Below, in pieces: positions 29,147-37,833 of a DNA stretch of 64,000 nt; positions within the stretch are counted from its first letter, which is position 1; each line of letters begins with the position of its first letter. The stretch spans positions 744,001 through 808,000 of the forward strand of contig NZ_JACVPZ010000001.1 of the NCBI RefSeq assembly GCF_018881605.1, written 5' to 3'. This DNA comes from Polynucleobacter sp. UB-Tiil-W10. Lineage in GTDB: Bacteria; Pseudomonadota; Gammaproteobacteria; Burkholderiales; Burkholderiaceae. The position numbers were made by a program, and so were the translations under genes. The notes beneath the pieces were generated by a model. It ran no database searches, had not been told where the DNA came from, and worked only from the letters and a program-made list of their open reading frames with translations.

Positions 29147-30277
29147 TTAAGCCTCTAAGGCTGCGGTAATCGCAGACAGCCTAGCAGACTCAAATGCACT
29201 GCCAATTCGCTCACCATTGGATCGATCTTCCGCAGCGACGCCAGCAATAATTTCTGCAGTATTGATTGCTTGTGTGGCGCGCATTGCGTTGATCAAGGGC
29301 GAAACAGGCATTCTCAATTTTTCTGCAAGCTTCAAAAGTGCTTGCGCTCGATCTGGCTTACGCCAAACATCCGCACGGTTAAACCAAGCTAAAACATCTA
29401 CTGCCCGATAAGAGGTATTCAGATACTTCTTTACCAAGATCCGAAGATCGCTGAAAATTTCACTAAAATCTCGCACTTCAATTGGCATGCGAACACACTC
29501 AGCCCATGAACGAATTGCACTGGCAGGCAGATCCATCAAGGTAATTGCACAGCGCTCTTCAATGCTATTTCCAATCAATACAAAATGTGTGATCAATTCC
29601 TCGCGAAACAGCTCCTCAGATAGCTTGGCGGTTAACGCAGACGGCAATATGGTGTTGGCAGCGCCAGTGTTTAACAGAACTTGAAATAAATGCATGGGCT
29701 TGGAAGCAACTAAGCCCCTGGCTAACTCCTGCCAAATACGCTCTGCTGATAATGCGTTTAATTCCCCCGAGCGAACAATCGCCTTTAAGGCGATAAGTGT
29801 TTCATCAGCAACGCTAAATTCTGGAAAACGTGCAGAGAATCGAGCAATTCGCAATAAGCGCAATGGGTCCTCTGCAAAAGCATCTGACACATGACGAAAT
29901 ACTTTGGCAGCCAAATCTTCTTGGCCGTTATAGGGATCAATAATCGGGCCGAACTGCTTTCCATCGGCGCCTACCTCTTGCGCCATTGCATTGATTGTTA
30001 AATCACGACGCTCTAAGTCTTGCTCGAGTGTTACGGAAGGATCGGCGTAAAAATAAAAGCCTTTATAACCCTGGCCAGTTTTACGCTCAGTACGTGCAAG
30101 CGCATATTCTGCTTGCGTCTCTGGATGTAGAAATACAGGGAAGTCTTTACCAACGGGACGAAAGCCCTTAGCCAACATCTCTTCTACGCTTGAGCCCACC
30201 ACAACATAATCAATGTCGTTTACAGGCAAACCCATGAGGGTGTCCCTGATGGCGCCACCCACTGCGTAGATTTTCAT
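29147..30277 (-). CDS. cca: CCA-adding tRNA nucleotidyltransferase
   Basis: Adds or repairs the 3' CCA of tRNAs. 376 residues with the class II nucleotidyltransferase head: [10 protein letters not shown] and the metal-binding DIDYVVVG near residues 8-28, [12 protein letters not shown], and [15 protein letters not shown]. In enterobacterial Cca the C-terminal half carries an HD phosphohydrolase domain with a HDLGK motif. Here the equivalent region reads [16 protein letters not shown] and I see no HD pair, so the phosphohydrolase activities are probably absent. The start overlaps the stop of the upstream NDUFA9-like gene by one base. Confidence 0.93.
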   Translation of the reverse strand: MKIYAVGGAIRDTLMGLPVNDIDYVVVGSSVEEMLAKGFRPVGKDFPVFLHPETQAEYALARTERKTGQGYKGFYFYADPSVTLEQDLERRDLTINAMAQEVGADGKQFGPIIDPYNGQEDLAAKVFRHVSDAFAEDPLRLLRIARFSARFPEFSVADETLIALKAIVRSGELNALSAERIWQELARGLVASKPMHLFQVLLNTGAANTILPSALTAKLSEELFREELITHFVLIGNSIEERCAITLMDLPASAIRSWAECVRMPIEVRDFSEIFSDLRILVKKYLNTSYRAVDVLAWFNRADVWRKPDRAQALLKLAEKLRMPVSPLINAMRATQAINTAEIIAGVAAEDRSNGERIGSAFESARLSAITAALEA

Positions 30278-31185
30278 TACTGCATACCCTCTAGGGTGCG
30301 GCGACTCATTTTGAATACTTCCGTCAACGCATCAACACCATTTGCTGGCAAGATATTAGGCAATTGCATGGAGGCAATATTGTCACGTGACATCAATGTT
30401 GGGCCCGGCAGAAATTCAAATGCTAATGCTTGTAGATAGCCCACAAAGGCTGGCACAGGAATAATGACACAAGACGTTTTTGCCTTACGTGCCGCAAACT
30501 CAACAATCTCTTTCATGGTGTAAACCGTTGGGCCCACTAAGTCATAAGACTGATGAATCGTTTGGGGCATTAATAAAGATTTAACAAATGCAGTCGCAAC
30601 ATCATCCACACTAACAGGCTGGAACTGCGCTTGATAATTTGCCAGGGGCATCGCTGGAAAAATCTTAGTCAATTTAGAAAACAGGTTAATAAACTGATCT
30701 TGCGCACCAAAGATGACTGAAGGCCTAAAGATGGTCCAGTCCAAATTACTTGCTCTCACAGCAGCTTCGCCATCGCCTTTGCTACGCTGATACATAGACG
30801 GGCCCTGAGAATCTGCTCCTAAGGCACTCATATGTAAGTAGCGTTTTAAGCCATGCAATTGCATCGCAGTAATAATATTTTTTGGCAGTTCCACATGCGC
30901 AGCCTTAAATACTTTTCCATATGGCTTGGCTGGCTTGTCGTGCAGCACCCCAACTAAATTAATCACAGCACCATTTGGCTTAATACGCCCACAAAGACTC
31001 TGCAGCTCATCAAACTCATGAATATTAGCCTCTTCAACATGTACTTTAGGCAGCATGCGTAGTTCACGTGCGGCTATTAAATGGCTAGTAGGAACCAATA
31101 CAGAATATCCAGCTAGCTGAAGTTGCGCAGCAATCACTCGCCCCACAAATCCGTTACCACCGATCAAAAGGATGTCATATTTCAT
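30277..31185 (-). CDS. NDUFA9-like NAD(P)-binding epimerase-family protein
   Basis: 302-residue atypical SDR with the N-terminal [11 protein letters not shown] motif (residues 8-18), NLVGVLHD, and [22 protein letters not shown] containing the Tyr/Lys pair. This is the family that includes complex I accessory subunit NDUFA9 and many bacterial NAD-dependent epimerase/dehydratase proteins of unknown role. It lies between slt and cca, overlapping the latter by one base. Confidence 0.85.
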   Translation of the reverse strand: MKYDILLIGGNGFVGRVIAAQLQLAGYSVLVPTSHLIAARELRMLPKVHVEEANIHEFDELQSLCGRIKPNGAVINLVGVLHDKPAKPYGKVFKAAHVELPKNIITAMQLHGLKRYLHMSALGADSQGPSMYQRSKGDGEAAVRASNLDWTIFRPSVIFGAQDQFINLFSKLTKIFPAMPLANYQAQFQPVSVDDVATAFVKSLLMPQTIHQSYDLVGPTVYTMKEIVEFAARKAKTSCVIIPVPAFVGYLQALAFEFLPGPTLMSRDNIASMQLPNILPANGVDALTEVFKMSRRTLEGMQ

Positions 31186-31221
31186 GGGAAACTTTCTTTA
31201 CTTTAGGCAGCAATGATTGGG

Positions 31222-33180
31222 TTAAGGAAGCTCAGATTGAGTTGCAGCCTTAGGTGTAATAACACCTAAGCGTTGCTTTAAAGATTGCGTCTGGCCGTTC
31301 ATCACTGATGAATAGTAATTCGCATTAGAAAGGACATTCTTCACATATACGCGTGTCTCAGTAAACGGAATGGTTTCAGCAAAGATAGCGCCCTCTGTAG
31401 GGCCAGATAATTTCTCACGCCAAGCCTTTGAGCGAGAAGGTCCTGCGTTATAAGCCGCAGAAGCCAAAACCCAAGAACCATCCAGATCAATAAGAACCAT
31501 ATTTAAATAGTTGCTGCCCAATGTCAGATTGGTATTGGTATCGCTCAGCTTGTCATTGGTGTAATTTGTCATCCCAATTTTCTTGGCCACATACTTTGCC
31601 GTATTGGGCATCACCTGCATTAATCCTGATGCACCTACAGAAGATGCGGCATTCATAATGAAACGCGACTCTTGACGAATCAAGCCATAAGCCCAGGCAA
31701 GATTCAAATCAATTTGACGCGCAATGGGAGATAGCTCTTCTTTGTAAGGAGTTGGATAGCGCAAACTAAAGTCGTGCTCTTGTTTTGTACGATCAGCTGT
31801 ATTGACGACCCGGTCATATAAGTTGATGCGCTTTGCATACTCTGCAGCAGCCAACAATTGCTTGTCGGTCATGTTACGTAATTCCCAATTCCATTCGCGA
31901 TTACCTTCAAAGCGAAGATTCATGGCATATAAACGCTCGCCGCGAATAAAACCCTTGCGGCTCGCCATGGCATCAATCTCTTGCTCAGTCACTTTAGTTT
32001 TGGCGGGCGCGTGATTAGGTTTACCCAACTCTTCGCGTGCGAGCTGACCATAAAAGTTATATTGATCTGCAATTAACTCAAAACTATCTTTGGCTTTTGC
32101 ATCTTGACCTTCGGCTTTTAGCGCCCGACCGTACCAATAAGTCCAAGCTGGATCTTTACTGCGCACGGTAGGATTCATGCCATCAATCGCATTTTTAACT
32201 AGGTCCCAATCTTTGGCACGCAAACCTGCACGTACTTTCCATTCCTGTGACTCCACTGAAAGGAGCTCGTTGTATCCAAGCTCTTGTTGTAGGCGGTATG
32301 CATCATCTGCATTAGGATCTAATTTCTTCGCTAAAAATTGTCCGATCACACCCCATGCAACAGCTTGATTCTCTTTGCTATAACGCGAAGCATTTTGAGA
32401 AAAATCACGATAGGCTTTGGCTGGATCAGCCTTAGCTGCTTTGACAATATCTGCAATAGGATCTTCGCCACCAAGGCGACGGGCCATTGAGTCAAAACCT
32501 TTTTCACTAGCAGCGCGGCCAATAGCTTTTGCCTCACTCGGAGACATACCGCCAGCAGCAACCAAAGATGGGACCAATTCTTGGCATGCTTGTCCAAAAT
32601 AACTTGGATCCAACAATATCGCTCGAGAATCAATAGCCAATTTAGTTGGGTTTTCAGCTTGCGACAATTTGGATAATAAGGAGTAGCACTTCACTTGTGT
32701 ATCGTCATCTAATACAAACTTGGCGTACTCCGCATCAAAACGCGCCCAGTCCTTACGCTTACCAAGCACCAAAAGCCAATCATTGCGCATACGGTCAGCC
32801 AGTGCCGTACCTTGATATTGATTTAAAAAAGCAACTACTTGGGAATCCGCACCATAGTCATTACGCGCCCCACCAGCGCTATCAAATAATTGCGGTTTGA
32901 TGCGGAAGTAAGCTACATAGTCATCAAATGGGTAATTGGATAAATTAGATGACAGTTGCTGAGTACGGAATACATCATTCTTTTTTGCCGCCTCACGCAG
33001 ATCGATAAACATACGATCAGTATCGGTAATTTCCGCTGGAGCAATCTTGCTTTCATAAGACTTCGGTAGAGCAGGTTTTTTCAGCTTTTCAGCAAAGCTA
33101 CTGGACGCAATAAGGGCCAGGCCCAAAATCAGAATTTTGGCCCATTGAAGGTATTTGCTATTTACTATTGCAGACTTCAT
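31222..33180 (-). CDS. Soluble lytic murein transglycosylase (Slt70-like)
   Basis: 652-residue periplasmic enzyme that cleaves peptidoglycan glycan strands to 1,6-anhydromuropeptides. Signal peptide about residues 1-30. A long alpha-superhelical U-domain (about 40-470) precedes the SLT domain, where the catalytic Glu504 is in LIRQESRF and is followed by GASGLMQVMPNTAKYVA and AYNAGPSRSKAW. Full-length for the Slt70 class. The AmpG-like permease at 42.0-43.3 kb would import its products. Divergent from the 5-formyl-THF cyclo-ligase gene. Confidence 0.93.
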   Translation of the reverse strand: MKSAIVNSKYLQWAKILILGLALIASSSFAEKLKKPALPKSYESKIAPAEITDTDRMFIDLREAAKKNDVFRTQQLSSNLSNYPFDDYVAYFRIKPQLFDSAGGARNDYGADSQVVAFLNQYQGTALADRMRNDWLLVLGKRKDWARFDAEYAKFVLDDDTQVKCYSLLSKLSQAENPTKLAIDSRAILLDPSYFGQACQELVPSLVAAGGMSPSEAKAIGRAASEKGFDSMARRLGGEDPIADIVKAAKADPAKAYRDFSQNASRYSKENQAVAWGVIGQFLAKKLDPNADDAYRLQQELGYNELLSVESQEWKVRAGLRAKDWDLVKNAIDGMNPTVRSKDPAWTYWYGRALKAEGQDAKAKDSFELIADQYNFYGQLAREELGKPNHAPAKTKVTEQEIDAMASRKGFIRGERLYAMNLRFEGNREWNWELRNMTDKQLLAAAEYAKRINLYDRVVNTADRTKQEHDFSLRYPTPYKEELSPIARQIDLNLAWAYGLIRQESRFIMNAASSVGASGLMQVMPNTAKYVAKKIGMTNYTNDKLSDTNTNLTLGSNYLNMVLIDLDGSWVLASAAYNAGPSRSKAWREKLSGPTEGAIFAETIPFTETRVYVKNVLSNANYYSSVMNGQTQSLKQRLGVITPKAATQSELP

Positions 33181-33264
33181 TCTTGCTATCTAACCCTATC
33201 TCTATTTGCAAGGCATTGTGCCCTGCAGCACTTGATTACTATATTCTTTAATTTTCGCCTGATA

Positions 33265-33891
33265 ATGGTCGATATGCACGGTAATTCACCAAAAACTCTT
33301 CGCCAAGATTTATTAAAACAACGCAAAGAATTTACTTCTGGGAATAGCTACGCTTCTGCAAAAGCCGGCTTGATTGCAGGTATCAATCATTTTTTAGTCA
33401 ATGAAGGCAAATCCATTCGCTCAATAGCGCTTTATTGGCCTATTCAAGATGAAATTGATTTACGTCCCGCCTTACTCAATTGGGCGAAGAATGATGCTGG
33501 GCGTAAATTAGCACTGCCTTATGCACGTGCCGATAAACACCTTGATTTTTTTGAGTGGCAAGAAGGGGATGCATTAATTCCAAGCGCACACGGCGTTCCT
33601 GAGCCTAGTCCAGAAAATACTGCCAGGCCACAACTCATTCCTGACTGCATCCTGATTCCCTGTGTAGGCTGGTCTAGCTCTATTGTGAGCGGTAAAGCGC
33701 ACTACTGGCGACTAGGCTATGGTGGTGGATATTTTGATCGAACCCTAGCGCAACTCAGAAAAGACAATCCAAACCTCATTTGCATAGGGATTGGATTTGA
33801 TTGGCAAAAATTAGATGATTCTCAATGGGCGGCCCAAACACATGATGAGCCTTTAGATTTAGTACTGACGGAGTCTGGTTTACTCCGCTAA
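33265..33891 (+). CDS. 5-formyltetrahydrofolate cyclo-ligase
   Basis: Converts 5-formyl-THF to 5,10-methenyl-THF with ATP, returning a dead-end folate to the pool. 208 residues from the chosen ATG (33265; another in-frame ATG is at 33274). A longer reading from 33145 overlaps slt on the other strand and adds a non-homologous hydrophobic N-terminus. Motifs: N-terminal KTLRQDLLKQRKEF, the PxPxxE-like GVPEPSPEN, and the C-terminal RLGYGGGYFDRTLA. Convergent with metF, another folate gene. Confidence 0.9.
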   Translation: MVDMHGNSPKTLRQDLLKQRKEFTSGNSYASAKAGLIAGINHFLVNEGKSIRSIALYWPIQDEIDLRPALLNWAKNDAGRKLALPYARADKHLDFFEWQEGDALIPSAHGVPEPSPENTARPQLIPDCILIPCVGWSSSIVSGKAHYWRLGYGGGYFDRTLAQLRKDNPNLICIGIGFDWQKLDDSQWAAQTHDEPLDLVLTESGLLR

Positions 33892-33902
33892 ATTAAGTAT
33901 TG

Positions 33903-34745
33903 TTAAGTATTGGCTTTCGTTGTTAAGCCTAAGTTATCTGCAATTGCTAATACTGCATCGGCCTGATTCAGTGAATAGAAATGAATTCCTGGTGCGCCAA
34001 CTGCTAGAAGTTGATCACATAAGTCGGTTACCACTTCTTCGCCAAATGCCCGAATAGAGGCGATGTCGTCGCCATAAGACTGAAGACGCAAACGAATCCA
34101 ACGTGGAATCTCTGCGCCACATGCATCAGAGAATCTCAACAACTGACTACTATTTGTGATGGGCATAATGCCGGCGATGATGGGCTGCGTTACGCCGAGA
34201 TCATAAGCTTCATCCACAAAGCGGAAATAAGCATCGCTGTTATAAAAATACTGAGTGACGGCAGAATTTGCGCCTGCCTTCATTTTTTGCACAAAGAAAT
34301 CGACATCACTAGCAGGCGACTTTGCCTGTGGATGCATTTCGGGATAGGCGGCTACATCGATATGAAACCAATCACCTGTTTCTGCGCGAATAAATTCAAC
34401 CAATTCGTTGGCATGATGAAACTCGCCATACTGACCCATGCCAGATGGCAAGTCACCACGCAAAGCCACAATACGCTTCACACCTAAAGCTTGATATTGC
34501 TTAAGCATCTCACGCACGCTTTCACGTGAGCTACCAACACAAGATAAGTGAGGAGCAACTGCTGCACCGGCAGCATGAATGTCGCTCACCACTTTTAATG
34601 TGCCTGATTGTGTAGAGCCACCGGCACCAAACGTCACAGAATAAAACGAGGGCGTGAGCGTTTCGGAAAACCGCTCACGCACCAGATGCAACTTACTCTC
34701 ACCTTCAGGTGTTTTTGGAGGAAAGAATTCGACGCTTAATTCCAT
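33903..34745 (-). CDS. metF: 5,10-methylenetetrahydrofolate reductase
   Basis: FAD-dependent reduction of methylene-THF to methyl-THF, the methyl donor for MetH. 280 residues with the N-terminal SVEFFPPKTPEGE (catalytic Glu), SVTFGAGGSTQ, ALRGDLP and the C-terminal GAPGIHFYSLNQA. It lies 37 bases after ahcY on the same strand and is probably co-transcribed with it, putting methyl supply and homocysteine production together. Confidence 0.96.
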   Translation of the reverse strand: MELSVEFFPPKTPEGESKLHLVRERFSETLTPSFYSVTFGAGGSTQSGTLKVVSDIHAAGAAVAPHLSCVGSSRESVREMLKQYQALGVKRIVALRGDLPSGMGQYGEFHHANELVEFIRAETGDWFHIDVAAYPEMHPQAKSPASDVDFFVQKMKAGANSAVTQYFYNSDAYFRFVDEAYDLGVTQPIIAGIMPITNSSQLLRFSDACGAEIPRWIRLRLQSYGDDIASIRAFGEEVVTDLCDQLLAVGAPGIHFYSLNQADAVLAIADNLGLTTKANT

Positions 34746-34782
34746 GATTTTGGGCCTAGATATCTATTGAACGGTGACTGGA

Positions 34783-36228
34783 TTAATAACGATAGTGGTC
34801 GGCCTTGTATGGGCCTTCCTTCGTTACGCCAATATAAGAAGCTTGCTGATCTGACAACACAGTTAATTCTGCATTCAGAGTCTTGAGCTGTAAGCGAGCT
34901 ACCTTCTCATCCAAATGCTTAGGCAAGGTGTAAACACCAATTGGGTATTTATCCGTACCTACTGCATTCCACAATTCAATTTGCGCAATTACTTGATTTG
35001 CAAATGAAGAGCTCATGACATAAGAAGGGTGACCTGTACCGCAACCCAGATTAACTAAACGACCTTTAGCCAAAATGATGATGCGCTTTTCAGGCTTGCC
35101 ATTGGCGGCCGGGAAAATCACATGATCAACTTGTGGCTTGATTTCTTCCCATTTGTATTTTTCAATACCAGCAACATCGATCTCGTTATCAAAGTGGCCA
35201 ATGTTACAAACGATGGCTTGATTCTTCATCTTTGCCATGTGGTCATGTGTAATCACGTGGTAGTTGCCGGTTGCAGAAACAAAGATATCGGCTTTATCAG
35301 CAGCGTAATCCATTGTTACAACACGGTAGCCTTCCATTGCAGCTTGCAATGCACAGATTGGATCTACTTCAGTAACCCAAACTTGAGCAGATAAGGCGCG
35401 CAATGCTTGAGCTGAGCCCTTACCCACGTCACCATAACCACAAACTACTGCAACCTTGCCAGCCACCATTACGTCAGTAGCACGCTTGATCGCATCTACC
35501 AAAGATTCACGGCAACCATAGAGGTTGTCAAATTTACTCTTAGTAACAGAGTCATTTACGTTAATTGCAGGGAACTTCAAATCACCCTTAGCAAACATTT
35601 GATATAAGCGATGTACGCCAGTAGTGGTTTCTTCTGTAACGCCCTTGACTTGCGCTAAGCGTGTTGAATACCAAGTTGGGTCTTGCGCCAATTTGTTCTT
35701 AATGGCTGCAAACAAAATAGTTTCTTCTTCGCTGGTAGGGTGATTCAAGCAAGCTTGATCTTTTTCAGCACGTGCACCAAGGTGCAATAGCAAAGTAGCG
35801 TCGCCACCGTCATCCAAAATCATATTGGTGTAGCCACCATCAGCCCACTCAAAAATGCGATGGGTAAAGTCCCAATACTGCTCAAGGGTTTCACCCTTGA
35901 TTGCAAATACTGGTGTACCGTTGGCAGCGATTGCAGCAGCAGCATGGTCTTGTGTAGAGAAAATATTGCATGAAGCCCACTGCACTTCAGCACCGAGCGC
36001 CTCAAGTGTTTCGATCAACACCGCAGTTTGAATGGTCATATGCAATGAACCAGTAATGCGTGCACCACGCAATGGCTGTTGTGCCGCGAACTCATCACGA
36101 ATAGCGATCAAGCCAGGCATCTCAGTTTCAGCGATCGCAATCTCTTTGCGGCCAAAGTCAGCCAAAGAGATATCAGCAATTGCGCAACGAGTTGCTACAA
36201 AATTATTTAAATCAGAAACGGTATTCAT
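34783..36228 (-). CDS. ahcY: Adenosylhomocysteinase
   Basis: Hydrolyses S-adenosylhomocysteine to adenosine and homocysteine, removing the product inhibitor of methyltransferases. 481 residues from the ATG at 36228 (MNTVSDLNN), which has GGAG five bases upstream; a longer in-frame reading to 36288 runs into the riboswitch leader and is not used. NAD-binding [14 protein letters not shown] and the C-terminal KADHYRY ending (Lys and Tyr contacting NAD of the neighbouring subunit) are clear. Controlled by the SAH riboswitch and palindrome described separately; metF follows. Confidence 0.97.
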   Translation of the reverse strand: MNTVSDLNNFVATRCAIADISLADFGRKEIAIAETEMPGLIAIRDEFAAQQPLRGARITGSLHMTIQTAVLIETLEALGAEVQWASCNIFSTQDHAAAAIAANGTPVFAIKGETLEQYWDFTHRIFEWADGGYTNMILDDGGDATLLLHLGARAEKDQACLNHPTSEEETILFAAIKNKLAQDPTWYSTRLAQVKGVTEETTTGVHRLYQMFAKGDLKFPAINVNDSVTKSKFDNLYGCRESLVDAIKRATDVMVAGKVAVVCGYGDVGKGSAQALRALSAQVWVTEVDPICALQAAMEGYRVVTMDYAADKADIFVSATGNYHVITHDHMAKMKNQAIVCNIGHFDNEIDVAGIEKYKWEEIKPQVDHVIFPAANGKPEKRIIILAKGRLVNLGCGTGHPSYVMSSSFANQVIAQIELWNAVGTDKYPIGVYTLPKHLDEKVARLQLKTLNAELTVLSDQQASYIGVTKEGPYKADHYRY

Positions 36229-36233
36229 TAATG

Positions 36234-36262
36234 CTCCAGCTAAATACGATCCAATGCTGGAG
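36234..36262 (-). promoter_or_regulatory. Shine-Dalgarno-sequestering hairpin of ahcY
   Basis: On the - strand, CTCCAGC (36262-36256) pairs perfectly with GCTGGAG (36240-36234). The second arm contains the GGAG ribosome site of ahcY. A hairpin 5' to it (36264-36294; 7-bp stem CTCGCTA / TAGCGAG with further pairing) overlaps the 3' GCGCTC element of the SAH aptamer. Together they look like the expression platform, with translational control of ahcY (inference). Confidence 0.6.
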
Positions 36263-36296
36263 TAGAAACTCGCTAGCCATTGAATCATGGGTTAGC

Positions 36297-36394
36297 GAGC
36301 GCGGTTGCAATTAGCAAACTCCGTTTAGGAGCCTACTCCCTTCAAGCCTGGGGAAGTGCTGGGTCTCAGCATTCCTTGCAACGCTCCTTGAAGG
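36297..36394 (-). promoter_or_regulatory. S-adenosylhomocysteine (SAH) riboswitch
   Basis: Leader of ahcY matching the SAH aptamer. On the - strand, P1 is formed by CCTTCAAGG and CTTGAAGG. The conserved AAGGAGCGTTGCAA follows the 5' P1 strand, a small stem (GCTGAGACCCAGC) follows, then CCCCAGGCTTG closes the core. The downstream TTGCAACCGCGCTC can pair with GAGCGTTGCAA as the pseudoknot helix. SAH riboswitches are known ahead of ahcY/metH genes in beta- and gammaproteobacteria and turn expression on when SAH accumulates. Confidence 0.88.
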
Positions 36395-36424
36395 TATGCC
36401 GTAATTGTAAACAATTACGGCATA
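36395..36424. promoter_or_regulatory. Perfect 30-bp palindrome over the probable ahcY promoter
   Basis: TATGCCGTAATTGT, two bases, then the exact reverse complement ACAATTACGGCATA. It abuts the 5' end of the SAH aptamer. On the - strand the right arm contains TACAAT (36409-36404), a good -10 candidate placing the transcript start at about the first base of the aptamer. A weak -35 (TTGAGG, 36435-36430) is 20 bases away. Operator for a dimeric regulator is the favoured reading. A metK terminator is less likely because no T-run follows. Confidence 0.6.
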
Positions 36425-36462
36425 TTTCGCCTCAATACACCTACAAACTGCGTATTTCCTGC

Positions 36463-37629
36463 TTACAGACCTGCTGCTGCACGTAATGCAGTCGCTTTGT
36501 CTGTTTGCTCCCAGGTAAATTCTGGCTCCTCACGACCAAAGTGGCCATAAGCAGCAGTCTTACGATAAATTGGACGCAAGAGGTTGAGCATCTTCACGAT
36601 ACCTTTTGGACGTAAGTCAAAGTGCTCAGATACCAATTGAGCGATCTTCTCGTCAGAAATCTTACCGGTGCCAAATGTGCTCACCATGACTGAAGTTGGT
36701 TTCGCAACACCAATAGCGTAAGAGATCTGAATCAAGCACTTGCTCGCTAAACCAGCAGCAACCACGTTCTTCGCAACATAACGACCAGCATATGCAGCAG
36801 AGCGGTCAACCTTAGAAGGATCTTTACCAGAGAAAGCGCCACCGCCATGAGGAGCTGCGCCACCGTAGGTATCCACAATAATTTTGCGGCCTGTTAAACC
36901 GCAATCGCCCTGTGGGCCGCCGATAACGAAACGACCGGTTGGATTAACCAAAAAGTTAATCGCGCCTTTGATCAAATGCTTAGGCAATACTGGTTTGATG
37001 ATTTCTTCAATCACTGCTTCACGTAATTTCTCAAGGGAAATCTCTTCATCATGCTGAGTAGAGAGCACAACGGTATCGATAGAGTCAGGTTTGCCATCCA
37101 CATAACGCAAAGTCACTTGTGACTTTGCATCAGGGCGCAACCAGTTCAAACGGCCATCGCGACGCAATTGTGATTGACGCTCAACCAAACGATGCGACAA
37201 GTGAATCGGCAAAGGCATAAGCTCTGCAGTTTCGTCACAAGCATAACCAAACATCAGGCCTTGGTCGCCAGCGCCTTGATCTAAGCCGTCATCATGAGCC
37301 TTATCAACGCCTTGAGCGATGTCAGGGCTTTGCTTGTCATAAGCAACCAACACTGCACAACCTTTGTAATCGATACCATAGTCAGTATTGTCGTAACCAA
37401 TTTCACGCAAGGTATTGCGAGCCACCTGAATGTAATCAACGTTAGCGTTAGTAGTAATTTCACCAGCCAAAACTACCAAGCCGGTGTTACATAAAGTCTC
37501 TGCTGCAACGCGTGCAGTTGGATCTTGAGCCAAAATGGCATCCAAGATGGAATCAGAAATTTGATCTGCTACTTTATCGGGGTGACCTTCAGAAACGGAT
37601 TCTGAGGTAAAGAAGTAATCGTTTGCCAT
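36463..37629 (-). CDS. metK: S-adenosylmethionine synthetase
   Basis: Makes SAM from methionine and ATP. 388 residues. Characteristic motifs: [15 protein letters not shown] near the N-terminus (ATP contact), [12 protein letters not shown] (methionine/ATP loop) and [16 protein letters not shown] (phosphate loop). ATG start with AAAGGA upstream. Preceded by a leader resembling a SAM-II riboswitch, and followed by the ahcY-metF unit after 234 bases. Confidence 0.98.
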   Translation of the reverse strand: MANDYFFTSESVSEGHPDKVADQISDSILDAILAQDPTARVAAETLCNTGLVVLAGEITTNANVDYIQVARNTLREIGYDNTDYGIDYKGCAVLVAYDKQSPDIAQGVDKAHDDGLDQGAGDQGLMFGYACDETAELMPLPIHLSHRLVERQSQLRRDGRLNWLRPDAKSQVTLRYVDGKPDSIDTVVLSTQHDEEISLEKLREAVIEEIIKPVLPKHLIKGAINFLVNPTGRFVIGGPQGDCGLTGRKIIVDTYGGAAPHGGGAFSGKDPSKVDRSAAYAGRYVAKNVVAAGLASKCLIQISYAIGVAKPTSVMVSTFGTGKISDEKIAQLVSEHFDLRPKGIVKMLNLLRPIYRKTAAYGHFGREEPEFTWEQTDKATALRAAAGL

Positions 37630-37697
37630 TGCATATTCCTTTAAAAAATTAACACGATCATTGGGACAACTCGACGTGCCAGGAACAACAACGGCGA

Positions 37698-37748
37698 CGC
37701 TTTAGCAGAATTTATGAATCGCCCTGCAAGTTGCCTTAACTCAGCGAT
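37698..37748 (-). promoter_or_regulatory. Probable SAM-II-type riboswitch of metK
   Basis: On the - strand the leader reads ATCGCTGAGTTAA, then CTTGCAGGGCGAT, then ATAAAT and TGCTAAA. This follows the SAM-II order: P1 ATCGC/GCGAT, UGANUUAA loop, UUGCA, AUAAAU, GCUAAA. The loop GCAG and tail CTGC can form the required pseudoknot with bases different from those of the published aptamer. An alternative stem GGCGA/TCGCC would disrupt P1. The first codon of metK is about 68 bases downstream. The match is from memory of the family; no covariance model was run. Confidence 0.65.
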
Positions 37749-37754
37749 AGTGAG

Positions 37755-37784
37755 ATTTTATCCGAAAAATACCCAATTCAGCAA
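37755..37784 (-). promoter_or_regulatory. Probable sigma-70 promoter of metK
   Basis: On the - strand, TTGCTG (37784-37779) and TAAAAT (37760-37755) are separated by 18 bases. Transcription would begin about 7 bases further on, right at the 5' edge of the putative SAM-II aptamer, so promoter and riboswitch positions support each other. Confidence 0.5.
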
Positions 37785-37833
37785 AGTAAGCTGAAATCCA
37801 CACACTAAGAGCGGCATTGAATATCATTGGGGG

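Noticed and set aside
33145-33264. N-terminal extension of the 5-formyl-THF cyclo-ligase
   Set aside because: The extra 40 residues overlap the start of slt on the other strand and lack homology; the ATG at 33265 gives the normal length.
36280-36486. + strand ORF across the ahcY leader
   Set aside because: It is antisense to the SAH riboswitch and palindrome and has no recognisable protein family; the RNA structure explains the sequence.
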